64,000 bases of DNA from Cepaea nemoralis (GCA_014155875.1 JACEFZ010004203.1:298501-362500), one strand, 5' to 3'. Positions 35,601 through 47,482 are shown, counted from the first letter of the stretch. Notes: generated from the letters alone by a model not told the origin. Program-made: numbers and translations.

Positions 35601-36590
35601 GAACACAGAATCATTGAAAAATCCGATCCCGGATAAATTATGATGCAGAAAGATTGGCCAGCAACCTTCTAAATGGGTCTATTCAGTGGAGAGGAATGGT
35701 ATATGTATCCTGCAGGATAAATACCGAATGAGTTTTAGGTCATACCAGTTTTAACACACCAGTAGTGATGGATATTCAGTTCACTTATGACTAGAACAAA
35801 AATAAAGGACTCTATTGGAGTATAGACAATAACTGTTTAATAGTGAGAACTATAGAACATTTCGCAAGAAGACAAAACGTTCATGGTCATAGGACAGTGT
35901 TCCATGTTTTTTTCACTGCACAGGAATTATGAAGTCTGAGTTTCTATAAACTATTAGGAACAGTTGTGTTAGGAACAATAATAGTATTTTTCACGGATTA
36001 TATATGTGAATGGGATTCAGATCTCATGGTCATCAGAGCTCCTGGAGGAGGACATGTCTGGCGAGAAGGACACGACTTTGGTGAGGTCCATTGTGCTGAT
36101 TCTTGTGATGTCGTGTAATCCTTGCCATGATGAGTGGACTCTGAACATGAACTCTGTGGTCTGACCTATACATTTACATTAGAATACACGGCACACATTT
36201 TCTTCGCATACACGTCTCATATACGTTACACTTTTCTTTTAATAAATTAATCTTTATTAATTTTTAGAAGCAAGAGGTGTTGAATGTGTTGCATTGGGGG
36301 AGAATGAGAGGGGGCATAGTACGACAGTGAGAGAGTGATAGGAAAAAGTGTCCACGGGCTGATGGAGTGTGTTGGACGGAAGCTGGTGGATTCTCCAGGA
36401 TATTGATAGGGAAAAAAAAATTATAATGTGGGTGTTGACTCCCCTCACTCCAGGGACGACACTTTAAAGGAAGACACGACAATTGTAACGGCGGAGAAGA
36501 GGAATCCCACACACAGTAAAATTAATTTCCAGATGTGAGAGATAATTTACACATAGCAGCAACAGATGCAAGACATCTGGCTTATGATAT
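32610..36590. other. Receptor intron 1, mostly unassigned
   Basis: No exon or TE coding. Short degenerate tandems are visible at 33945-34030 (a 'gtaggcaacagtaaaaat' type unit) and at 35190-35340 (about 50 bp, three imperfect units). 32820-32860 holds one copy of the dispersed gctttctgaacg motif family. Confidence 0.45.
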
Positions 36591-36602
36591 AAATGTCTAC
36601 AT

Positions 36603-36809
36603 CAGGGGTGGCCAACCTTTTCAGCAGGCGGGCCAAATTTCAGTAATAATATTTCCTGCCGGGCCACGCACCTAATGTTTTTTGTTAATTAAAGTAAACA
36701 AGTAAGCGTGCTACAGCTTCGACCACATCGTCGTCTCCCACTTCGCGGGCCGCAACATGACTCCCGGCGGGCCGCATGCGGCCCGCGGGCCTCGTGTTGG
36801 CCACCCCTG
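36603..36809. mobile_element. hAT-type MITE with perfect 8-bp target duplication
   Basis: Ends are caggggtggccaac and its exact complement. gtctacat flanks both sides (36595-36602 and 36810-36817). The 207-bp interior is rich in 'gggcc', as in many CAGGGGTGG hAT elements. No transposase inside. Confidence 0.93.
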
Positions 36810-36967
36810 GTCTACATAATTTTAGGTCTGGCGAAGTTTTGGACACAACAGGGCACTGGATGATGATTCGTGTGCGAACACAGGCTACTTATGTTGGTAT
36901 TCCATTGTCTTATTACATATTTACTTGTCCGTATTTGCTATCACTAGGTCTTTACTTTTGTCAAATT

Positions 36968-37053
36968 ATGACACGCACACATACACATACAAACCTAAAC
37001 GCGTGTGAGAGAGAGGGAGACACACGCACACATGCACAGAGCGAGCGAGCGAG

Positions 37054-37115
<62 letters not shown>

Positions 37116-37385
37116 TACATGAGACAGAGAGTGCGAGAGACATATACACGCAGAGAGTGGTGCATAGAGGGAGAGGTAGAGCATGAAAGAGAGAGAGTGG
37201 GGTGGAGACACACACCCGCTTACAGGGAGATTTATTGCGTGAGGGAGGGACACACACACACACACCCAGAGAGAGCGTGAGAGAGAGAGAGAGCGAGAGA
37301 GACACAAACAAGCAGAGAAAGAGTGATAGAGAGAGACAGATAGACTGACACACACACACACACACGCGCGCGCACACACACACAG
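36968..37385. repeat. Purine/dinucleotide-rich block, (GA)n and (CA)n
   Basis: Long GA array at 37050-37113 between impure CA and GA stretches. Open frames here are artefacts. Confidence 0.92.
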
Positions 37386-37744
37386 ACTGCATAATAACCT
37401 GGCGTCGCTAGTTCCCTTCCTCACCACATTTCCTTCGCAGATAATTCCCGGAAGTTAAGACAATCATCCTGTACAATTTTTATGAGAACCATGATGCACT
37501 AATCAGAAACACAAAGCTCTGCCACTGCAGAGGTGCGATCCCAGGCTATTGTCTTAGTAACCAAGCAATTGTGTTACAACCGCTGTGCTACAGGACTTAG
37601 ATTCTATTTTATGTGTATTTGAAAGTCGGTATAATTTCTACATCAGTCTGACTTCACCACGCCTTAGATACGTGAGATGACGAGAAAGCAAACAAAGAAG
37701 AAAACAACACAGCTCTGGTCATCATCATTGGCACGTTTACGCCT

Positions 37745-37990
37745 TGACAGACGATAGTTTGGTACACTGTGCTTCAAAAAGGCTTAATAACTATAACTCA
37801 TGGCAGTGGCGAGTGTGGCTGATAAGGCCAATTCGTGCTGTAAATGTTCGTCCACAGTGGATGCATGTGAAAACATGGTCATTTCCACCATCATGCACAA
37901 TCTTACGTCTCTCACGCTCTGTGTGTGCTTTATCTGCAATCATTTTCTCCTTTGTCTTTATTCCATGCCTCTCCATAGCACAAAGCCTGG
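37745..37990 (-). mobile_element. LINE C-terminus with terminal C2H2 finger
   Basis: Minus strand open stretch: IKTKEKMIADKAHTERERRK, then FTCIHCGRTFTARIGLISH followed by TRHC. C-x2-C and H-x4-type ligands plus the phrase ARIGLISH are known from the extreme C-terminus of some LINE polyproteins. No rest of the element found nearby. Confidence 0.5.
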
Positions 37991-38292
37991 GCTAAAATCT
38001 AGAGACCATGTGTTGCCCATGCAGTATGATCCCTCTGGTAACGCAGAGAAAATAGGTAGTGAAACAAGTAACAACATATCTGAAAGCAGACGCTGAAAGG
38101 AAATATTATAAAGGTCCGGCCCTAAATATAACACATCGACAGACAGACAGTCGAACGGGACCTGGACAACTTTATTCTTCAAGCAGTCAAGTAAGTATAT
38201 ACGTCTGTGAATAACATCTGTTGTAAATCAAATTTCCCATTTGGTAACTTAACACTGTCCGATTTGGATTAAAATGTTGACATGTTATCCAT

Positions 38293-38396
<104 letters not shown>

Positions 38397-38709
38397 GGGT
38401 TTTAAAACGGTGAAGACACCTGTCATTCTGACATACATGATCCCTTTGTCAGGATAAATAGTCCAGGTATTGTGACAGAGCTAAATGAGGAGAGCAATAT
38501 TGTGACATAGTTAAATGAGGAGAGGAAAATTATAATAACTAGAGACATGTCAGAATAATTTTAAAAATATATTACGGATTATTTTCCACCACAAACTCGA
38601 TTAATCAATACAGTGCCGTTTCCACAAAGAAGATTTGCTGTAATATATCTAAAATGTAGGGCATACATTGAAAACAGCTGAGAATTGTATAGTTAGAAAA
38701 TATTTCCGA

Positions 38710-38930
38710 ACCCACGGGATAAAAGGAACAGAGGAAGACCTAAAAACACAAGAAGAAGAGAATCAGAGGTAAATAAGTAACAAGAAGAAGAGAATCAAAG
38801 GTAAATAAGTAACACGAAGAAGACATGGCTAGAGCTGTATGAGATGGCCAAAGTTAGGACGGTTTGAAGTGGGTTGGCCTAGCCCTTTCTTTTAGCCTCA
38901 ATGGAGGACAAAGGGTGAAAGAAGACTTGC
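38710..38930 (+). mobile_element. LINE D 3'-end fragment
   Basis: 'ggaacagaggaagacctaaa', 'atggctagagctgtatgaga', 'ggacggtttgaagtgggttg'. A 35-bp internal duplication (agaagagaatcagaggtaa) is present. Confidence 0.55.
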
Positions 38931-38934
38931 CAGC

Positions 38935-39160
38935 TATCATCATCCAGTGCCTTGCCGGCTGGCGTGGACGATCATGCCTCTCCTGATATTACGATCTCTG
39001 GCGTCATGGATCAATTCATTGACTGCCTTCCGTACCATGACACAAGATTGTAAAAAATATTCTCATGCTGTCTTCCTCTATCTCTCTTTCAGCAAATCTT
39101 TCCGGTTCTCACAACAGGTTCCAGTTTTTGTCTTCTCATACAAAATAAACTGTCATTTAC
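38935..39160 (-). mobile_element. LINE F 3' part, left of inserted SINEs
   Basis: Minus strand inverse of 4590-4795: 'ttacaatcttgtgtcatggt', 'cggaaggcagtcaatgaatt'. Continues at 39541-39755. Confidence 0.7.
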
Positions 39161-39540
39161 TGCCAATATAGTACCTTGCGGTGTATGGCAAAGGGGGGGG
39201 GGGGGGGGGGGAGGTCTTGAGCCTGAGGAAATAAGGCCGCCTGGCTAGTGCAGTCGCCGCGAATTGTGCAGGTTAGAGTTCTCTTTTTGCCCCCGAGAGA
39301 AAAAAGAGAATCCAGTATTCTAGCCACTCGGTCAGCTGCTCCTCACTCGGCCAGCCACTCCTTGATCCTTCGGGAGACCCGGGTTCGAATCCTCGGTAAG
39401 GTGTGGAGGTTTTTTTTTTCTGTCGGGGACAAAAAGACAACTCTGACTAGCACAGTTCGCAGCGACTGGACTAGCCAGGCGGTCTTAATTCCTCAGGTTC
39501 AAGACCTCCCTGCCATACACCGCAAGGTGTTATATTTGCA
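39161..39540. mobile_element. Two SINE-3 copies head to head (foldback) inside LINE F
   Basis: 'tagtaccttgcggtgtatgg' at 39168 and its inverse 'ccatacaccgcaaggtgtta' at 39512 bound the block. Each half carries 'gcctggctagtgcagtcgc' or its complement. The centre has cgggttcgaatcctcgg (B box). A run of about 19 G is at 39191. Confidence 0.8.
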
Positions 39541-39755
39541 GTCAATGACAGTATTCTCATAACGTGGCAAAAAAAAAAAAAAACGACGACTACCTCTTTT
39601 TGATGTTAGTGATAAGGTGTCATTGCGACTCAGCTTCCATTAAAACGCCTTGATTGCTGATTTTGGTTGTCCAATTATTTTTCAGCATTCTTCTATAAAA
39701 CCACATCTCCAAGGCCTCCATGGATTTGTACTCCTGTTTACTAAGACTGTCAGAG
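39541..39755 (-). mobile_element. LINE F 5' part of the fragment, right of inserted SINEs
   Basis: Minus strand: ALEMWFYRRMLKNNWTTKIS, NQGVLMEAESQ, then a poly-A (plus strand) at 39569. It ends about 40 bp from the receptor exon 1 donor. Confidence 0.75.
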
Positions 39756-39792
39756 CATAAAAAGCACATACACATTGTAAAGTACAACTTAC

Positions 39793-40965
39793 CTGTTGAT
39801 ACTTTCAACTGTCATTAAGAAAGCCTCCACTCGTTGTATCCCGTAGGTTTCCCAGATCTCCCCACACTGTCTGCTGTACGTGTTGTTCATGGCAGGCGAT
39901 TTGTGCAGTGGAAATAGGGCGCCAATAATGACATCCCCTTCTTCTCTAGCCCGGATGTTTCTGTTGCTAGTTATGGGCGCCACAGCTGATTGGCACGTGT
40001 CGTTCTGGCCGGGACAGCTTGACGCCAAAATTAAACGTTTTCATATCACCATCGTCTATTTCATTTATAACATTTCTAGCAACAGTTTCTGCAGAACTTT
40101 TGTTCACTGGTTGTTCATTTTGTGTCGATGTGTTATTCTTTCTATAGAATGCCTTGTTTAACGGCTGGCTATTGTTCATGTCACTTGTATCTCTTTTTCT
40201 TACTCTCATTAAGTTTGATGGATTGATATAGTGTTTGTAACTCGAAACTAAGGCAGAATCTTCGCTTGTACCACTAATTCTGTTATTAATTCTTCGATTT
40301 AGAAGATTCCAAATGTCAGCTCGCACATATTTAGTGAATCCGATGACCTGACCCTTTCTACGGAATTTTTCTTTGGTGCCTCTCAAATGTTTCCTGCGAC
40401 CTGTTAATTTTTCTGGGCAAGCAGCTTTGTTTACCATTTGCTCTTTGAATAATAGTCTACCTTCTGCTACGTAAGATATTATTTTCCTTTGTCCATTGAA
40501 CAATTCTGCTCCAGATTTAGTGTTAGTAATTTCATCATTCAGTATTACTTCTGACCTAGATTTAGCGTTAGTAATTTTATCGCTCGATAACAGCTCTGCT
40601 CTAGATTTAGTGTTAGTAAAACCATCACTCAGGAATAGTTCTGCTCTAGATTTAGTGTTAGTAAAACCATCACTCAGTAACAATTCTGCTCTAGATTTAG
40701 CATTATTCAGTACAGATATGTCATGCGCACAATTGTCACAAGCCGAACCTGGAGCTCGACTTTCGCGTGCTTGTCCTGATGTACCAGCAAGTACATGGCT
40801 AACAGACTGGCTGTCACTCAGAGATATCTGGCCTTTATAATCCCCTGTATTAAGAGCTGCGTCTGGTATTGATTCTGTGCTGACAAAATTTATGACTTTA
40901 CCCAAAACGATTAAGACGAAAATAGTCCACATGAAAATCTGCAGCCCACAAAACATGTCCAACAT
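39793..40965 (-). CDS. mGluR exon 1: signal peptide, repetitive N-terminal extension, start of ligand-binding domain
   Basis: The first ATG at 40965 opens a 332-codon frame. Residues about 5-28 are a hydrophobic signal sequence (IFMWTIFVLIVLG core). Residues about 86-157 hold five 15-residue repeats of the type TNTKSRAELFLSDGF. The start of the ligand-binding lobe is in a different frame: GDVIIGALFPLH, then CGEIWETYGIQRVEA, ending VESIN at a consensus donor (AG/GTAAGT, intron from 39792). The Tyr and Arg of YGIQR correspond to Tyr74 and Arg78 of mammalian mGluR1, which contact glutamate. The switch of frame must happen between the stop in frame 2 at about 40041 and the stop in frame 1 at 39967. 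No GT/AG intron I tried there restores the frame, so an indel is the simplest reading. The N-terminal extension of over 300 residues is far longer than the roughly 40 residues usual in the family. Confidence 0.85.
40499..40720. repeat. 45-bp minisatellite inside receptor exon 1, about 5 units
   Basis: Plus-strand unit contains 'ctctagatttagtgttagta' and 'aaaccatcactcag'. 45 bp keeps the reading frame, giving a 15-residue protein repeat. Confidence 0.92.
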
Positions 40966-42677
40966 TGGGGATACTTCGTGAGAAAATGCTTAGCCTTTAA
41001 TTACCACAGTTATAACCTTAGCTGTTGATGCAGGCTGAAGAAGCACAGATGAACTCGTGACAATTTTCGTAGGTTCTCACAATTATGCTCTCGCAACAGT
41101 CGACGGGGTTATTATCAGGTAAACTGTCTGCGTTGTTGAAGTAGAATTATTTTGGCCATAACAATCTTCTATAGCGCTATTTTCCACAATGTGACAAATC
41201 CAATAGCAGCTGTCTTTATTTCCAGGACATCTCGCATGTTTGAAGCTCAAGGCACCCCATAGTATGAAATCTGCGTGGAAGACAAAACACCAAAAATCAA
41301 ATTAATTTTCTCAGGCTATAGCCTAATAACGCACACACTTTACACACTGCAAATAGCGTGTTGTAAGGAAAAATACAATACAAAGATCCAGACTTCGATG
41401 GACAGAAACTAGTGCTATATGGAGAAGCTGAAAATAAACTCAGTATTATAGCTAAATAAGATATCTGATATATAGTAAAGAAAACAGTCATCACAGGCAG
41501 ACAGTATAACACGGAAATCCCAGCTGGACAATCTCAACCTACATGCATAATCTTTCATAAGAGCTGGTTAATGGAGGAGAGCTCGGTGGCTATTTACGTT
41601 GCTTTGGTCTATTATGCTGTTTAAAAGTTGCATTTCCTTTGCAGGACGTTGCGTTCAACCCCTGGTTGATTTTCGAGGCAATGTTACGTTCTGTAATCTG
41701 CCATTGCTTTCTAAACGAAAAGTCAACATTTAAGTTTAACTGACAGCCGATGTCAGCGCACAGGAAGTTTAATCGCGAGCATATTAAAGCTAGCGGTCAT
41801 TCTGATCTCTAATATGTTGCGTAAATAACTACATATTTAAATGAGGTACACCGACAAATTTACAACACAGAGGTTACATAAACAGATTAACAAAGAGTGA
41901 GATACACTGATAACACTGCAATCTATTGTCTATTCAGCTAAAATAAAATTGAAAGTGGAAATTGCGGTTTACCGTCTTGTACATCAGTCAAGTCTTAGTC
42001 TTAGATATGGCTGAGCTACCGTATGACAATATACAGTACTACCTGCTTTCTGTTAGCGCCTAATGTTGGGCGGAGCTCTCCAAACCCGACATCCCACATT
42101 GTGCCAACGGCTTTGGGCATAGGGGCCTTATATCATGGCAGGGCAGACCAGGCTCTAAGCCTTAGACGGCAACTGGCCTAGGATCGAAGTTCCGACGGGT
42201 GGACAGTTAGGGCATTGCTTTGCTGATACGGCAGCACATGTAGCTTGTCTTGTTCCAGGTGTATTGGTGTTACTTTCATCTGGACTAAACTAGACAGGCC
42301 AAGAGAGTGATCGTGATGCATTGGCAACACATGGTCTCAACACCTATGTTTTGTGCTATGGAGAGGTATAACTTCACCCATGGTCTTTTTATAGCCATAT
42401 GCCTTCTTTTACATACAAATTAACAAACTATCGTCAGCCAAGACGGCAAGGTGCCAGTAGTAGTACATTAGACGCCTCTGCAAATCTCAACAACTTTTGG
42501 TTATGTATAATGACAAGCACATTGAAGGTTTCTATGGTAACAACCTGGCAGAATTTGTGTGAGTTGACGTTCGTAGCGCAATGACTAGTTGCACTTGGTG
42601 CTAATTTCCGTTAGAAGCTTAGGATTGTGGGATTACGTTTTTTCGCTTGAACACTTCCTTTGCCATAGGTTTTGAGT

Positions 42678-42678
<1 letters not shown>
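40966..42678. other. Upstream of the receptor exon 1; no element recognised
   Basis: Would hold the 5' UTR and promoter of the minus-strand gene if the ATG at 40965 is right. No clear TATA box or initiator can be argued from sequence alone. 41685-41725 holds one copy of the dispersed gctttct motif. Confidence 0.35.
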
Positions 42679-42727
<49 letters not shown>

Positions 42728-42747
42728 CTCCTCTCTCTCTCTCTCTC
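42679..42747. repeat. (CT)n microsatellite
   Basis: About 34 CT units with two CCT interruptions, followed by an impure CA stretch. Confidence 0.96.
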
Positions 42748-42984
42748 ACACGCACAGACACTCACCCAAACACCCACACACCCCCCACACACACACACAA
42801 ACACACACACTGACCAGTTCACTAAAACTTCAAGGGCTGTCTTGGCAATCAGATACTAAATTACCCGGGAAGGTTAACCCGGTCAACAAACACCCGCAGT
42901 GGTCGGATATACCGGCCTAAGGGCGCAAAGCTTCTCACAACGCAATTACGTCTGGGGAAAAAAACCACTCAGGATGAACCAAAA

Positions 42985-43211
42985 AGAAGAAGAAGAAGAA
43001 GAAGAAGAAGAAGAAGAAGAAGAAGAAGAAGAAGAAGAAGAAGAAGAAGAAGAAGAAGAAGAAGAAGAAGAAGAAGAAGGAGGAGGAGGAGGAGGAGGAG
43101 GAGGAGGAGAAGAAGAAGAAGAAGAAGAAGAAGAAGAAGAAGAAGAAGAAGAAGAAGAAGAAGAAGAAGAAGAAGAAGAAGAAGAAGAAGAAGACGAAGA
43201 CGAAGAAGAAG
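42985..43211. repeat. (GAA)n(GGA)n(GAA)n(GAC)n compound microsatellite
   Basis: GAA to 43077, GGA to 43110, GAA to 43192, then GACGAA variants. No LINE B end is visible at its left side. Confidence 0.97.
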
Positions 43212-43421
43212 TTACTAGATTTAACTGCCGATGATACGCTCTCATGGTACAGTTTGTCTGGTCTGTTATTCGCTACATGAAAAATTATAGAGTAATCAGA
43301 CACCACCTAAATCTATGTCAAGATTTAGATAGAAGAAGGTTATCATCTGCAGATGTGTAATTTTAATTTTCATTTCTTTCACCGTCTAAATGGCCAAACA
43401 AGTATTTTACAATTTGGGGTT

Positions 43422-43431
<10 letters not shown>

Positions 43432-43453
<22 letters not shown>

Positions 43454-43460
43454 GGGGGGG
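43432..43460. repeat. Poly-G run of about 29
   Basis: Preceded by nine T. Single-base length here is unlikely to be reliable. Confidence 0.9.
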
Positions 43461-43464
43461 TTCG

Positions 43465-44730
43465 CATATCCTTTACAGGACATCGCTGTCAACATCAGCA
43501 TCTTTCAGCTGAATGTTGATTTCTTAGCAAGATTACTCTCAGTAGTTTGCCATTGCTTTCTGAGCAACCGGCTCACTTACCAGTAAGTTACCGACGCGGC
43601 GAGAGCCGCCATTGATTCTCACGTACGTCACGTTACTCACGAGAGTATACGGGATTGCGGAGAAAGTCGCTAACACCTATGCCAGGGAGACCAGCACAAC
43701 TTGGGTAGCCATCCACAAATCTTAGTTTTTAATCTATCCTTTAGCACATGCCAAACATGTTAACAGTTTGTTAATACCAAAACTATAGTAGTTTGTGTAA
43801 CATATCCTTTACACAACGTTGCTCTCATCATGGCCGGCACAACAAGTTCTCGATCCTTGGCCAGTTCCCCTGCCACATACATGTTCATGTCCGAGGTGTC
43901 TTGCGTGTCCTGTGTCCATCTTCGCGCTGACTGACCCCTGCCTCTTCTTCCATCACTGCTTTATGTTACAAGAAACTGTGACGTGTATTACGGCCTACGT
44001 CGTATTTCAGTTCTCGAGACATGACACTGTATATGAGTCAGTAATCTTCGATGTTCAGATGTAGACTGTCACTATTTATCTTCCTCTTGGTCCACGGTAT
44101 TCTAAGAAAATTCCTGTAACATTTAAACTCAAAAGCCCATATTTTCATAGTTAGCGATTGCGAAATAATGCACGTCTCACATCGCTATGTCGCTACAGGA
44201 AAATGCAAGTTTTCAAAAGATGTTACTTCAATTTGTTTGATGGTGTTTTGTCAAAAGCTTTTAATACTGTTTAATCAAAACTATACTGCTTCAAAATACG
44301 GAGATTTATTTAGAATGAAGCTGTCCTGTATAATGTAATTTAAAATAATGTTCTTATCACCGTCGTTAAAATACTGTATTTACATAAACTTGGGTAGAAT
44401 CCTTTTATATGTAGACGGATTTTAAGCTAAGGATTTAAAAATTGTGTTTCACTAATGGCAAAGGAAAATGGAGCCTACAAACACCAGTTAAACTTATGTT
44501 TTCAAGACTAATGAGTTTATGGCAAAACATGTATCCATTTGCACAGAAACTGTCCCTCTTCCCTCCAACTCACCCTTTCTCTCTTTCTCTCTGTCCTCTT
44601 TCTCTCACGCCCCTTTCGCTAGAGATTTTATATCGGAGTGGAGGAAGCATAGAATAGCATTTGAATAAATTGTCATGGGTGACGTAATACAGGCTAAGAG
44701 GAGAATCGTCGTTTCCCTCATCGTCTTCGA
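43465..44730. other. No gene recognised
   Basis: 43525-43570 carries one copy of the dispersed gccattgctttctgag motif. Nothing else named. Confidence 0.4.
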
Positions 44731-44734
44731 CTTT

Positions 44735-46372
44735 CTTTCTTCTTGTCATTGTTTTTCTTGTCCTTGTACTTTTTGTCCTTGTTCTTCTTGTTCATGTTCT
44801 TCTGGTCTTTCTTCGTATTTGTCCCGGTTCCTCTTCTCCTTATTCTTCTGGTTCTTTTTATTCTTGAACTTTTTCTTCTTGTCTTTGTTCTTCTTGCCTT
44901 TTTTTGTCTTTTGTCCATGTACTTCTTGTCCTTGTTCTTCTTGTCCATATTCTTCTGCCCATGTTTTTCTTGTCCTTGTTCTTCATGTCCATGTTCTTCT
45001 TGTCCTTGTCTTCTTGTCCATGTTCTTCTTACCACGTTCGTCCTGTCCATGTTCCTCTTGTTCTTGTTCTTCTTGTCCTTGCTTTTTTGTCCTTGTTCTT
45101 CTTGTGATTGTTCTTCTTGTCCATGATCTTCTTGGTTTTGTTTTCCTCGTCTTTGTTCTTCTTGTTTTAGTTCTTCTTGTCCTTGTTCTCCTTGTCCATG
45201 CTATTCTTATCCATGTTCTTATTGGTCAGTTCTTCTTGTCCATGTTATTCTTGTTAATGTTCTTCTTGTCCATGTTCTTGTCCATGATATTTTGTCTTTG
45301 CTTTTCTTGTTTTTGTTCTTCTTGTCATTGTTATACTTGTCCATGTTCTTCTTGTTTGTTGTTCTTCATGTCTGTGTTCATTTTGTCCTTTTTCTTCTAG
45401 TCCTTGTTCTTCTTGTCCATGTCTTTCTTGTGTTTGCTCTTCTAGACCATGTTCTTCTAGACCATGTTCTTCTTGTGCACGTTCTTCTTGTCCATGGTTT
45501 TCCCTTCCATGTTCTTCTTGTCCACATTCTTCTGGTCTATGTTATTCTTGTCCATGTTCTTCTTATTCATGTTTTTCTTGTCCATGTTCTTCTCGTCCAC
45601 GTTCTTCTTGTCTTAGTTCTTCTTATCTATGTTCATCTTATCCTTGTTCTTCTTGTGCTTGTTCATATTGTCCATGTTCTTCTTGTCCTTATTCTTCTTC
45701 TCATTTTTCTTCTTGTCTTTGTTCTTCTTGTCAGTGCCCTTCTTGTCCATGTTCTTCTTATTTTTGTTCTTCTTGACTTTGTTCTTCGTGTCCTTGTTAT
45801 TCTTGTCCTGTTTATTGCTGCCCATGTTATTTTTATCTTTGTTCTTCTTGGCCATGTTCTTTATGTCCTTGTTCGTCTTGTCCGTGTTCATCTTGTCATT
45901 GTTCTTCTTGTTCTTGTTCGTCTTGTCCATGTTATTCTTGTCCATTTTCTTCTTGTCCATGTTCTTCTTGCCCTTGTCCTTCTTGTCATTGTTCTTCCTG
46001 TTATTGTTCTTCTTGTCTTTGCTCTTCTAGTCCATGTTCTTTTTGTCCTTGTTTGTCTTGTCCATGTTCATCTTGTCATTGTTCTTCTTGTCCTTGTTCG
46101 TCTTGTCCATGTTCTTCTTGGCCTTGTCCATCTTGTCATTGTTCTTCTTGTCATTGTTCTTCTTGTCATTGTTCTTCTTGTCTTTGCTTTTCTAGTTCAT
46201 GTTCTTTTTGTCCTTATTCGTCTTGTCCAGGTTCATCTTGTCATTGTTCTTCTTGTCCTTGTTCGTCTTGTCCATGTTATTCTTGTCCATTTTCTTCTTG
46301 GCCAAGTTCTTCTTTCCCATGTTCTTCTTGTTCATGTTCTTCTTGTCCATGTTCTTCTTGTACCTGTTCTTT
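44735..46372. repeat. 15-bp minisatellite, about 105 units
   Basis: Unit 'ttcttcttgtccatg' with variants ('tccttg', 'tcattg', 'tctttg'). Higher-order blocks: 45840-46030 is repeated in 46035-46300. The 370-codon Val/Leu/His-rich and other frames arise because 15 is a multiple of 3; there is no start context, domain or signal that argues for a gene. Confidence 0.94.
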
Positions 46373-46619
46373 CCCTTCTCCTCCGAGTGGATAGTTTGGA
46401 GTAGACATCAACAATCATTACTCTCCAATCCTTTCTCTCATCCCATATTTAGATGAAGCTGCTACTACTTATGTTATTACGATTATTGCACAGCTCTGTA
46501 AACTGTCCACATAAATCTTTCTCTGTCTTCATCTGCCTCTCTTATATATGAATTTTACTAAATCATTTTTTTTTATACCACCTCTTCTTTTGATATGCTC
46601 CGTAAATCTCATTTTCTTT

Positions 46620-47140
46620 TCCTGGTGGTTTTCAAGATTGATCATTTACCATCTGCAGTTCTAAGTACTTCAGTGTTAGTTTTCTTTTCATTCAACGACA
46701 TTCTCAACATTTCTCTTAACATCCATGTTGTTATTGTAACTGAATCACAAAGTGCTGGCAAAGGTGAAGATTGGCATGCTTCGTACGGAATAGCAAGCAT
46801 CGATTCAGAGGTCGTCTGTTGTGAGCATTTGTTGGATCTTTTCTCCAGGGCACTCTGGTGTGTTTGGAAATGAACAGGCAGACAGACTGGCTGGTGCCGC
46901 ATCACTGAGAGGTGATGTGATGCATGGTAAGGCAGATGTGGTGAAGGTCCTCTAGAAGAATGGGGTTAATGCAGAAGAACAGACAGTCAAATTTAAAGCA
47001 TGACGGACATATAATCTGATTGCAACGTGCACCATTAGTAGTGAAACACTTCGCTGAATGTTGAATATGAGGACTGAGCGTTTATGAGAATGCCCTGACT
47101 GCAGTGATATCAGTTCTTGACTCAACTCAACTCATAAAAT
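46620..47140 (+). mobile_element. LINE E fragment: RNase H end to 3' tail
   Basis: NIHVVIVTESQSA, then SPGHSGVFGNEQADRLAGAA in a second frame, the end of an RNase H domain (GHxGxxGNExAD, with its last His and Asp). A W/C-P-D-C-S-type end follows and a CTCAA-type tail at 47120-47137. Confidence 0.78.
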
Positions 47141-47349
47141 TCACATTTCCACTGCCTGCAATTTCGCCACCAGTTCAATATTCACTGTCTAGCAACGGCA
47201 ACCATATAGAAGAACGGATGACACACAATATTTCAATACCTGGATTTGTGTACCTGTGATATTTCGTTTAACTTACCCAAGGTTGAATACCTTCAGAGCT
47301 GGACGTTGTGTGCACATGCCCAAAGTTCCGCGACTTCGACTCAGCAACA

Positions 47350-47414
47350 AGATAACCAGTTAGCACATCATGATGGAGGTAAGACACCTGCTTCGTGCTC
47401 CGAAGGTTGTGGGT

Positions 47415-47482
<68 letters not shown>

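Noticed and set aside
40496..40840. Plus-strand 114-codon frame opposite exon 1
   Set aside because: Shadow of the minus-strand receptor exon and its 45-bp repeats.
42899..43306. Poly-Glu, poly-Ser and poly-Phe frames
   Set aside because: Pure GAA/GGA microsatellite.
45292..46404. 370-codon Val/Leu/His-rich open frame resembling a membrane protein
   Set aside because: Product of a 15-bp minisatellite; long frames exist in all three plus frames.
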